Assembly: GCF_015665295.1 (NCBI RefSeq) | Contig: NZ_JADFAJ010000027.1 | Location: forward strand, 1 to 64,000 | Origin: Maricaulis sp. | GTDB lineage: Bacteria > Pseudomonadota > Alphaproteobacteria > Caulobacterales > Maricaulaceae | Length of the DNA: 64,000 nucleotides | Reading direction: 5' to 3' | Part shown: positions 7,763 through 17,243 of the stretch, in pieces | Numbering within the stretch: position 1 is the first letter of the stretch | How the letters are laid out: each line of letters opens with the position of its first letter | Made by a program: the position numbers and the translations under genes | Notes under the pieces: model-generated | Databases searched by the model: none | What the model was told of the DNA's origin: nothing | The model's input: the letters and a program-made list of their open reading frames with translations, nothing else

Positions 7763-8137
7763 TTGAACAGCAACTACTCCATGCAGGGTTTCGACCTCAA
7801 GCTGTTGAAAGGCGTGATCGAGTTGCGAGCCCAGGGCAATCGCAAGGCCGGCACCGAACACGGGCCGGCCAGAGCCTTTGCCAGTATCGCTGCGACAATC
7901 GACAGCAAGCTTATTCTCTATGATGTCCGCGACGCCAACTACCAGCTCAGCGAACTGCAGATGGAAGAGCGCGCGCGCTTCATCGCCCGGCTCTTCAACG
8001 GCTACCGGATTGCCTATGTGTTGCGCGTCGAGCAGCTGGAATTCGGCCGGCTCATTTGCCGCGCCCACCATCGCAATGGCGACCAGGCGAAGACCTTCAG
8101 CTCGAAATCCGCTGCGACCGGCTGGCTGACCGGCTGA
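7763..8137 (+). CDS. STAS-like protein, tandem copy 2
   Basis: A 124-residue paralogue of the preceding protein. Shared segments include YSMxGF near the start, LYDVRDANY against LFDVRGASY, and MEERARFIARL against WEERARVVARI. The C-terminal thirds differ more. The start is taken as TTG at 7763, because this puts YSMQGF at the same distance from the first residue as in copy 1; the ATG at 7781 is the alternative. The two genes are 27 bases apart and likely arose by tandem duplication followed by divergence. Function is unknown. Confidence 0.65.
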   Translation: MNSNYSMQGFDLKLLKGVIELRAQGNRKAGTEHGPARAFASIAATIDSKLILYDVRDANYQLSELQMEERARFIARLFNGYRIAYVLRVEQLEFGRLICRAHHRNGDQAKTFSSKSAATGWLTG

Positions 8138-8157
8138 CAGGCAGGGAGCGGGCCGTG

Positions 8158-8793
8158 CTACTGCAGCGACCCGTCGGCACTTCCGGCGATCCGCGCCGCC
8201 AGCAATGATTGCATGAGTTCGAGCCGGGACGTCGCGTCAGGCGCCTCCAGCAGCGCCTGCCGGTCACCCGAAGGAAAGGGTGCACTCATCGACAATTGAT
8301 CGACCAGAACGGCCATGGGCGCATCTCGCAAGCTGCGCCAGTCCGCAGTCAGGTGCTCGGCCTGGAACCAGGCTTGCAGCAGTTGCAGCAGGCGTTCACG
8401 CTCGCCCGACGGCTCGTGGCGCGGCAGGAGGTCGTCGCTAAACGGCGTGTAGTCAGGTTCTGCGACCCGGTATGGGGTCGTCGCGTCCAGTTCGCGCACC
8501 AGCCGGAAGCGGCTGACGCCGACCAGGGTGATCAGGTAGCGCCCATCCTCGGTCTCCTGCCATTGCTTGAGGCGCCCCACCCCGCCGACCCGTGCGAGGT
8601 CCGGGCATTGCGGATCGCCACCCGGGCGGGTCTGGATAATGCCGATATGCCCGCCATCGCGGCGCACATCATCGAGCATGTTCAGATAGCGCGGCTCGAA
8701 CACATTCAGCGGCAGGATCTCGCCCGGCAGCAGGATTGCGCCTCCCAGGGGGAAGAGCGGCAGCCGGTCGGGGAGGGAAATATCTTGGCTCAT
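8158..8793 (-). CDS. LON peptidase substrate-binding domain protein
   Basis: A 211-residue stand-alone LON N-terminal domain protein. The family hallmarks are LPLFPLGGAILLPGEILPLNVFEPRY at the N-terminus (quoted in parts: PLFPL, LPLNVFEPRY) and GVGRLKQW further on. It lacks the AAA and serine protease domains of Lon. Such proteins are common in alphaproteobacteria, and their role is not settled. The ATG at 8793 puts 12 residues before PLFPL, as in relatives; an ATG at 8814 and a TTG at 8817 are also in frame. It is convergent with the STAS-like genes. Confidence 0.85.
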   Translation of the reverse strand: MSQDISLPDRLPLFPLGGAILLPGEILPLNVFEPRYLNMLDDVRRDGGHIGIIQTRPGGDPQCPDLARVGGVGRLKQWQETEDGRYLITLVGVSRFRLVRELDATTPYRVAEPDYTPFSDDLLPRHEPSGERERLLQLLQAWFQAEHLTADWRSLRDAPMAVLVDQLSMSAPFPSGDRQALLEAPDATSRLELMQSLLAARIAGSADGSLQ

Positions 8794-8913
8794 GGGATTG
8801 AAATAGGGCCGCATCAACCGGCTGCCAAGGTCAGGGCAAGGCGCGCGCTGATGAACATGCGGCGCTTGCCCGGATCACGGCCGGACCCGGCAAGCGCCGC
8901 ATCAGCGATCGCG

Positions 8914-9426
8914 CTAGCGGCTCATGCCCATCATGTCGGCCTTGCCGAGCGGGGCGCCGAGCTGCCGCAGGATGTTATAGGCAGTCGAGGCATGGAACAG
9001 CGCGTTCGCGATCACGAAATTCTGCAGATAGGCCTGACGCGGCAGGGTGAGCTCGCGATCCCGGCCGGCCGGGAAAGTGATGCTGGCCTCGGGGTCGGCA
9101 TCGATGGCCGCAGTGTCGAGGGCCCAGACCGCTTCACGGGCCTTGGCGATACGCGCCCGCAGATCGGCGAAACTGGTTTCGGTGTCAGGCAGTGAGACCG
9201 GATCGACCCCGGCAAGTCGGGACATGCCGCGAACGGTGAAATCGGAGACCAGCTGCACCTGGCGTGCGAGAGGAAACATGTCGGGCAACAGGCGCCAATT
9301 CAGCCATACACTCTCCTCAACATCCTTGTCGCGGGCATGGGCCTCACCCTTGGCCAGAATGCCGTCGAGTGCGCGATAGACCTGGTCGAGCTGGGTTCGT
9401 GCCACGGAGGACAGGGTCAGCGTCAT
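8914..9426 (-). CDS. DUF1993 family protein (DinB-like)
   Basis: A 170-residue protein of the DUF1993 family. The characteristic C-terminal pattern is visible: FVIANALFHASTAYNILR followed by GAPLGKADMMG. The family is thought to share the four-helix DinB/YfiT-like fold, and its function is unknown. Start at 9426 is supported by GGGGAG about nine bases upstream. It stands alone between the LON-domain gene and the curli-like cluster. Confidence 0.85.
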   Translation of the reverse strand: MTLTLSSVARTQLDQVYRALDGILAKGEAHARDKDVEESVWLNWRLLPDMFPLARQVQLVSDFTVRGMSRLAGVDPVSLPDTETSFADLRARIAKAREAVWALDTAAIDADPEASITFPAGRDRELTLPRQAYLQNFVIANALFHASTAYNILRQLGAPLGKADMMGMSR

Positions 9427-9610
9427 GATATTCTTCTCCCCATTGATTGGTAAGGTTCAAATGGGGTGTTCCGTGACGCCGAACAAGGCACCGGGCACCG
9501 CGGCAACAGTCTTGCCAGAAACAAGCCGGCCGGGATCTGCCTATGGCATCCCGGTCGCGCTCGTCAGTCTGGGCCCAGAGATCCGGCACGGGACCGGAAA
9601 ACTCGTTGTG

Positions 9611-10000
9611 TCAGGCGTTGCCGCCCCAACGGCAGAGCAATTCGCCTTGCGGGCTCCAGGTGGAAAGGCGGGCGTTGAAGTCGGTCTCCATGTCCAGCGT
9701 GATGTCGGACAGGATGACGGCGCCTTCACCATAGGGCTCGATGTCACCGCTCTGGCGAATGTCGAAGGATCCGCCACCGGTCCGCTGGGTGATGATCATG
9801 TCCCAGCTCGCTCCGGCTTCAGGAGCGCTCCAGGCGGTGACAACCAGGCCGTCAACGGTTTCGGTCAGGTCGATGCCGCAGGCCGAACCACTGCCCATAT
9901 CTGCCAGGCGGGCTTCGAGCGGCGCTTCGTCCACCTCGACGGCGAACCAGATGCTGGCCATGGCCGCCAGCGAACTCAGGGAAATCAGTTTCATACCCAT
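9611..10000 (-). CDS. csgH: CsgH-like curli assembly factor
   Basis: A 129-residue exported protein. After an N-terminal hydrophobic stretch (ISLSSLAAMASIWFA) comes an immunoglobulin-like beta domain with two cysteines: SACGIDL near the start and ELLCRW near the end. The central pattern SWDMIITQRTGGGSFDIRQSGD matches the alphaproteobacterial CsgH/CsgC type, which keeps curlin subunits from forming amyloid too early in the periplasm. AAGGAGG precedes the ATG at 10000. It lies directly after the curlin-repeat gene, which supports the call. The usual csgG, csgE and csgF export genes are not in the window. Confidence 0.75.
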   Translation of the reverse strand: MGMKLISLSSLAAMASIWFAVEVDEAPLEARLADMGSGSACGIDLTETVDGLVVTAWSAPEAGASWDMIITQRTGGGSFDIRQSGDIEPYGEGAVILSDITLDMETDFNARLSTWSPQGELLCRWGGNA

Positions 10001-10030
10001 ATCAGCCTCCTTGGCTGGGGCGGCCGGGTC

Positions 10031-10057
10031 GGCGCAGCGGCTTTGCGCCGCTGCGCC
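10031..10057 (-). promoter_or_regulatory. Hairpin between curlin and csgH genes
   Basis: A perfect stem of about 11 bp (GGCGCAGCGGC / GCCGCTGCGCC, loop TTTGC) lies in the 70-base gap after the curlin-repeat gene. It has no T tract on the minus strand, so it is more likely to stabilise or partly attenuate the transcript than to end it. Such a hairpin would fit a need for much curlin and little chaperone. Confidence 0.45.
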
Positions 10058-10070
10058 CGGCACGGTCGTC

Positions 10071-10583
10071 CTAGTGGTCGCCCTGGATAATCAGGGTCAC
10101 ATTGCCGGAACCGGTCTGGCGAAGATTGGCGGTATTGCCATTGCCGACCTGGATGACACCGGCGGCGTTATTGCTTCCGTACTGATCGGTCACAGCCGTG
10201 TTGTTCCGGCCCATCTGGGACACGCCAACGATGTTGCGACGGCCGGTCTGGATGTTGGACGAATAGTTGTTGTGGCCTTGCTGACCAACGACGGCGTCAT
10301 TGTTGCGGCCGTACTGGTCGACATGCGCCTGGTTGTAGCGGCCGTTCTGACCAACCGTGGTGCCATTGCGGGCGCCGTCCTGGATGACGGTGACATACTG
10401 GCGCTCGCCGCGCTGGTTGATCACCATGCTCTGGCGATAGCCGTTCTGACGACCAGCGGCTTCGTTCTGATAGCCCTGCTGGGCAACAGAGACGCGGTTG
10501 CGCGACTGGGCCTCAGCCGCACCGACCGTGCCGAGGATGGAAACTGCAGCGAGGGCGCTGGCGATGAGAAAGCGGGTCTTCAT
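10071..10583 (-). CDS. Curlin-repeat protein (CsgA/CsgB-like amyloid subunit)
   Basis: A 170-residue secreted protein. A signal peptide (ending near AAEAQ, residue 25) is followed by about twelve degenerate repeats of Q-x-G-x-x-N at roughly 11-residue spacing, for example QQGYQN, QNGRYN, QYGRNN, QTGRRN and QTGSGN. These are the strand-turn units of curlin, which stack into a beta-solenoid amyloid fibre on the cell surface. Whether it is the major (CsgA) or nucleator (CsgB) subunit cannot be decided, and only one such gene is present here. A CGGAG motif lies upstream of the ATG. The next gene on the strand is CsgH-like. Confidence 0.9.
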   Translation of the reverse strand: MKTRFLIASALAAVSILGTVGAAEAQSRNRVSVAQQGYQNEAAGRQNGYRQSMVINQRGERQYVTVIQDGARNGTTVGQNGRYNQAHVDQYGRNNDAVVGQQGHNNYSSNIQTGRRNIVGVSQMGRNNTAVTDQYGSNNAAGVIQVGNGNTANLRQTGSGNVTLIIQGDH

Positions 10584-10726
10584 TTGACTACTCCGTTTGT
10601 GGTGGCCGACGCCCGATGCATCGAAGCCTGACTTTGGTTTTAAGGAAGCCGTGATGAGTGAATGCTGAGGGCGTCGTTCAGGCTTGCGACAGGCAAATGA
10701 ACGCTTTCTGTCAGGGTGTTAGGCCC

Positions 10727-10759
10727 CAAAAGAAAAGGCCCGATGCATGTGCATCGGGC
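10727..10759 (-). terminator. Rho-independent terminator after the long CsgH-like gene
   Basis: An 11-bp perfect stem (GGCCCGATGCA / TGCATCGGGCC, 10736-10759) is followed on the minus strand by TTTTCTTTT. It lies 31 bases after the stop of the gene at 10791-11369 and before the curlin-repeat gene, so the two are probably separate transcripts. Confidence 0.8.
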
Positions 10760-10790
10760 CGAGTTTCACAAGGGAGGGACAATCCTGGTG

Positions 10791-11369
10791 TCAGTATCCG
10801 CTGCCCCAGCGCAGGGGCTGGCGATTGCGGTATTGCGGCAATAATTGCGGCCGGGGACGTTCCGGCTCGACCTCGACCTCGTGCGCCGGCACATATTCCA
10901 GCCGTGTCGTCGAGACGCTGCCGGCGATCTGCGACAGGGGTCGGATCTGCACGCTTGTCGAGCGGCACACCAGCCGGCCCCTTGTATCATAGACCCGCAG
11001 ATCGGCATCGATCAGATACTGGTCAACGCCGCCGATGCGGCCGCGGACGAAATCCGTCGACAGGAAGCTGGCGCGGGCGAGGACCCCGTCCTGCCTGGCC
11101 GGGCTCGAGAACGGACCGCTCAGATTAGCCAGCACATGGTTGGCGGAGTTGTGGCGCGTCACCCGCAGCTCATAGCGACCGGACATGCCCGGCGCGGCCT
11201 TCACCAGCATCGGGCCGTTCATGTTGTGCTGGTAGTATTGCAGGGCGCAGTTCTCGCCCGAGGACAGCGCGACCCCGGTCAGGCCACCGACCGCATGGGC
11301 CGGCTGGCCGAGGACAAACAGGCCTGCCACAGCGGCAGCCAGTTTCAAGGTATTGGCTCGGATAGACAT
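10791..11369 (-). CDS. Second, longer CsgH-like secreted protein with basic tail
   Basis: A 192-residue exported protein. A signal peptide ends near GQPAHA (residue 26). The next 110 residues resemble the CsgH layout: a first cysteine in GENCALQYY, a YELRV strand, a SGPF segment, and a second cysteine in GRLVCRS. Beyond residue 140 comes a Pro/Arg/Glu-rich tail with no counterpart in CsgH. It lies just upstream of the curlin-repeat gene, with its own AGGAG and a clear terminator. A role in curli handling is inferred from fold pattern and position. It could also be an unrelated Ig-like periplasmic protein. Confidence 0.6.
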   Translation of the reverse strand: MSIRANTLKLAAAVAGLFVLGQPAHAVGGLTGVALSSGENCALQYYQHNMNGPMLVKAAPGMSGRYELRVTRHNSANHVLANLSGPFSSPARQDGVLARASFLSTDFVRGRIGGVDQYLIDADLRVYDTRGRLVCRSTSVQIRPLSQIAGSVSTTRLEYVPAHEVEVEPERPRPQLLPQYRNRQPLRWGSGY

Positions 11370-11506
11370 GGCAGGTTCTCCTGAAAATCAGTGTGTGAGA
11401 ACATGTCTATCCGCCCGGCGATGAGCCGATGCTGAGCCTGTGGTTCATGTGGTATTCACGGGGCCGCGCGAGGGTCGGGCGCGCTGCCGCTTCAGACGCC
11501 GGATGT

Positions 11507-12400
11507 TCAGCGAACGACCGCTGCGCGGGCGCCCAGCCCGGTTTCGACCGGTTGCGGCAGCAGGACGCTCGCCTCGACCGTATTGCCGATGCCGAGATAA
11601 TTGACCTGGCCAAAACCCATCGACTTGGCGAGCTTGATACCCTTGCCGCGATAGCCGGCGCGCGACGGGTCAGCCATTTCAGCCGTTTCGGCGTCAATCC
11701 CCTCGCCATCATCCTGGATGATGAAGGACAGGACGCGCCCGCCCCGCTGGAAGCGCAGCCGGGCTCGGCGGTCCTCATAAAGGCTCTCGGCCATGCGCTT
11801 GGCGAGCTTGCGCTCCCAATTGCCTTCCGCCAGTCCCTTGGCCTTTTCTGTCGTGTCGAAGCCGAGATTGCCATGCTCGATCGCATTGGCGAGCAGCACG
11901 TAGAGCCCGACCGCCGTCGCACAGGGGCGCGGCGTCGCGCGGCCCAGCAGGATAGCGACATCGCGCGCCTGTTCGCGGGTCTGGATCGCGAATTCGCCGG
12001 CTTCAAGCGACTGGGTCGCCCCAAGGCCGATCTCGGCATCCTCGGGAATTGTCATTTCATGGGCGCGATAGGCACGCAGCCCGTCGATCGCATTGGCGAC
12101 CGTGCCGGCGTCGGCATCGTGATCGAGGAAAATGTCGGCGCCCGACCGGCGCGCATTCCCGGTCACCAGAAGCGAGCGCTGCTTGGGCGCGGCATTGCGG
12201 CGGGCCTCGGCGATCCGGGCGACGTGGGCATCGTCTGCGACGATGATCGCGACCGGGCCCTCATCATCCATGGTTGGCCCCATATACACTGTCATGCCCA
12301 GCCCCTTGGCCAGGGCACGCGACAGCACCCGCGTGCGGTTGCTGTCTGCCATGCAGAGCCAGAGCCTGTCAGGGGTGTTGCCGGATTGGGCGATCGCCAT
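11507..12400 (-). CDS. Receiver-like plus HATPase regulatory protein
   Basis: A 297-residue cytoplasmic protein. The first 120 residues look like a degenerate receiver (LWLCMADSNRTRVLSRAL, AIIVADD, then LVTGNA); no clear phospho-acceptor site stands out. The C-terminal half is a HATPase of the anti-sigma kinase type: N box LLANAIEHG, G1 box DDGEGID, G2-like GYRGKGIKL. There is no HisKA domain, so it is not a classical sensor kinase. The ATG at 12400 follows GGAG; the frame is open further upstream without a better site. Partner and pathway are unknown. Confidence 0.75.
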   Translation of the reverse strand: MAIAQSGNTPDRLWLCMADSNRTRVLSRALAKGLGMTVYMGPTMDDEGPVAIIVADDAHVARIAEARRNAAPKQRSLLVTGNARRSGADIFLDHDADAGTVANAIDGLRAYRAHEMTIPEDAEIGLGATQSLEAGEFAIQTREQARDVAILLGRATPRPCATAVGLYVLLANAIEHGNLGFDTTEKAKGLAEGNWERKLAKRMAESLYEDRRARLRFQRGGRVLSFIIQDDGEGIDAETAEMADPSRAGYRGKGIKLAKSMGFGQVNYLGIGNTVEASVLLPQPVETGLGARAAVVR

Positions 12401-12590
12401 GCGGTCTCCACGGGGACTTGAAAAGCACTCGGTCAGAACACGCACTCTAGAAACAACACATTAACAATGAATTTGGCGGAGCCAAGCGGCATCAGCGCCA
12501 TCACTCCTGCCACAAGGTTGTCAGCAGGCCTGGCGTAGAACATTGAGCGAACGGGCCGCACAGGGCGGCCCGGCCTGCCGGAGCCCTGCG

Positions 12591-13217
12591 ATGTATACGC
12601 TCTACTTTCATCCCCATTCCCAGCACTCGCGCCGTGTCGTCGCTCTGCTCGATGCCTGCCGCCTGCCCTATGAGCCGCGCCTGGTTTCGCTGGAGTCCGG
12701 CGAACACATGTCCGACGCCTATCTCGCGATCAATCCCAATCACCAGGTCCCGACCCTGGTCGACGGTGATCTCGTCCTGCACGAATCGACCGCGATCCTG
12801 CGCTATCTGTGCAATCGGCACCGGCTCGATGACTGGTACCCGACCGAGCTGGCTCGGCGGGCGATTGTCGACCAGTGGACGGACTGGGGTCAGTCGCGCA
12901 TGGCGCCGGCGGTGAAGGACATCGTCTACAACTCCGTATTTGCCACCGAGGCCGAGCGCAGCCTCACGGCCATCGCCCATGGCAAGACAGTGCTGGGCGA
13001 GCTGGTGCCGCTGATGGAAGCGGCGCTGGGCGAGACCAACTGGATCGCCGGTACGCGGGAGCCGACCATTGCCGACCTCGTCCTGGGTTCGAACATCACC
13101 CAGCTCGGCCTCGCCGGCTGGCGTCCGTCCGGCGGTCGGATCAAGGCCTGGTATGGCCGGTTGTGCGAGATCAAGGCCTTCGCCGACACGCTTCCGGTGG
13201 AGCATGAAGCGGTCTGA
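12591..13217 (+). CDS. Glutathione S-transferase family protein
   Basis: A 208-residue protein with the two GST domains. The thioredoxin-like N-terminal domain shows YFHPHSQHSRRV with a possible catalytic serine, the cis-Pro in NHQVPTLVDG, and the glutathione-binding HESTAILRYL. The helical C-terminal domain has the conserved EPTIADL capping motif. The ATG at 12591 is placed at the domain start. The substrate is not predictable. It lies between two genes on the opposite strand. Confidence 0.9.
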   Translation: MYTLYFHPHSQHSRRVVALLDACRLPYEPRLVSLESGEHMSDAYLAINPNHQVPTLVDGDLVLHESTAILRYLCNRHRLDDWYPTELARRAIVDQWTDWGQSRMAPAVKDIVYNSVFATEAERSLTAIAHGKTVLGELVPLMEAALGETNWIAGTREPTIADLVLGSNITQLGLAGWRPSGGRIKAWYGRLCEIKAFADTLPVEHEAV

Positions 13218-13228
13218 CCGCATCAGCC

Positions 13229-13996
13229 CTAAGCGTCGCGCTCGCGGACGATACCGGCCGCCCGCTCGCGGCGGGTCGGGAAGCGATAGAAGATGTGCGT
13301 GCCGATCCGGCGCGTCCGCACGAGGTTGTCGTTCCAATACGGGTCAACCGCCACGGTGTGGTAGTGCGTTGCACGCCGGGTCACATCGCGACCGAAGCCC
13401 ATATAGGCGTGCTGGGCGACCAGCTGCGACCGGCGCCAGGCACGGCCGCGGACTTCACGGACCATTGAGCCGTCGCAAGTGAAGGTGAACTGGCAACCGG
13501 TCGAACGCTCGGAACCTTCATAGACCACGCCGCAGATCGAGTCGGGATAATGCTGGCTGTCGACCCGGTTCATGATGACCTGGGCGACGGCAAGCTGGCC
13601 GACAAAACCTTCACTGCGGGCCTCGTAGTAAATCGCCTGGGCGAGGCAATCGACCTGGGCGGAAATCCCGGCGGCGTTCTCGAAATGCGAGCTGTTGAAG
13701 GTGCGCAGATCGTCCAGCGGACGGGCCGTCAGCACCGCCCCGGCATCGCGATCAGCTTCCAGCATCAACGACGCAATGCGCAGCTGCTCCGGCGCCTGCC
13801 AGGCCACATCAACATCACCGGCCTGGAGATAGCGCGTCGCCATGGCCTGCCAGACCAGGGTTTCGTCCTGTTCACGGGCACGGGCAGAAGCCAGGTTGAG
13901 GAGCAGGACGGTCAGCGCGCACAGCACAAGCGTCGCCAGCATGTGCAATGCTGTCGCCACCTGCTTTTGCTGGCTGCGAGCCGCGTCGAGGTCCAT
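13229..13996 (-). CDS. SleB-type cell wall hydrolase
   Basis: A 255-residue protein with one N-terminal membrane helix (about residues 18-36) and a C-terminal Hydrolase_2 (SleB) domain. The domain shows the conserved acidic start CLAQAIYYEARSEG, then AVAQVIMNRV and CGVVYEG, a CQFTFTCDG segment, and the THYHT motif. It probably acts on peptidoglycan in the periplasm. The ATG at 13996 is preferred because the membrane helix then starts soon after; the frame is also open back to 14071. It is convergent with the GST gene. Confidence 0.85.
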   Translation of the reverse strand: MDLDAARSQQKQVATALHMLATLVLCALTVLLLNLASARAREQDETLVWQAMATRYLQAGDVDVAWQAPEQLRIASLMLEADRDAGAVLTARPLDDLRTFNSSHFENAAGISAQVDCLAQAIYYEARSEGFVGQLAVAQVIMNRVDSQHYPDSICGVVYEGSERSTGCQFTFTCDGSMVREVRGRAWRRSQLVAQHAYMGFGRDVTRRATHYHTVAVDPYWNDNLVRTRRIGTHIFYRFPTRRERAAGIVRERDA

Positions 13997-14156
13997 CTGG
14001 TCTCCGTATTTCCTGTCCAGCGTCAAATTCGGCCTTTCACGAATCGTGCCGTCTCGCGACGAGATTACCATGACGCGCCGGACCTGAATCCTTCGTGAAA
14101 CGAGCGCGCCTCTCTATGGGAGGGGACCATAAGGGTCAAGCCGCCCACCGGGTTAC

Positions 14157-14193
14157 AAATAAGAAAATACTCGCCCCTTCAAGAAGGGGCGAG
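14157..14193 (-). terminator. Terminator of ppdK
   Basis: A 10-bp perfect stem (CTCGCCCCTT / AAGGGGCGAG, loop CAAG, 14170-14193) is followed on the minus strand by TATTTTCTTATTT. It lies 27 bases after the ppdK stop codon. Confidence 0.8.
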
Positions 14194-14220
14194 ATTTTCA
14201 ATCGTGATTCCAGACGGATA

Positions 14221-16905
<2,685 letters not shown>

Positions 16906-17243
16906 GACTTGGAACTCCTGGAGTTGGATGCGTGGTCTATTGAAATACTGACACCGCGTGTCATCCCGGCCGGATGCCCGGCCCTGGGCCGGGCGTAGAG
17001 CCGGGACCCATCAACACAGGTGGTGACCGGAAGCAGGCGAGGTGCGGACATTGCGAATGGCTGGAATTGCATCGGGATTATGGGTCCCGGCTCTGCGGCC
17101 CGCCGGCGCGGGCCATCCGGCCGGGATGACAAGGCGTGTTGCGTTCCCGCACCGGGCCGGCAGGAGGCCGCCGGCATATCGCTCGAAGACGCAGGGCGCC
17201 GGTATGCCGGTATGGTCGATCCTGCAACGATAAGCATGATGCC
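16906..17243. other. Gene-free region holding a long palindromic repeat
   Basis: The 338 bases between ppdK and glyS hold no gene. Most of the stretch is the inverted repeat described at 16959-17131. The rest should contain the ppdK promoter, but no convincing -35/-10 pair was seen. Confidence 0.6.
16959..17131. repeat. Long palindromic repeat, copy A
   Basis: The left end reads TGTCATCCCGGCCGGATG...GAGCCGGGACCCAT and the right end is its reverse complement, ATGGGTCCCGGCTCT-like to CCGGCCGGGATGACA, around a centre of about 70 bases. Inside each arm is a smaller hairpin (GCCCGGCCCTGGGCCGGGC on the left). A second copy with the same ends lies at 20023-20189. This is a REP/MITE-like interspersed element. 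Confidence 0.8.

Noticed and set aside
9425-9610. Small frames between DUF1993 and csgH
   Set aside because: They have no RBS and low-complexity residues; the gap is best read as non-coding.
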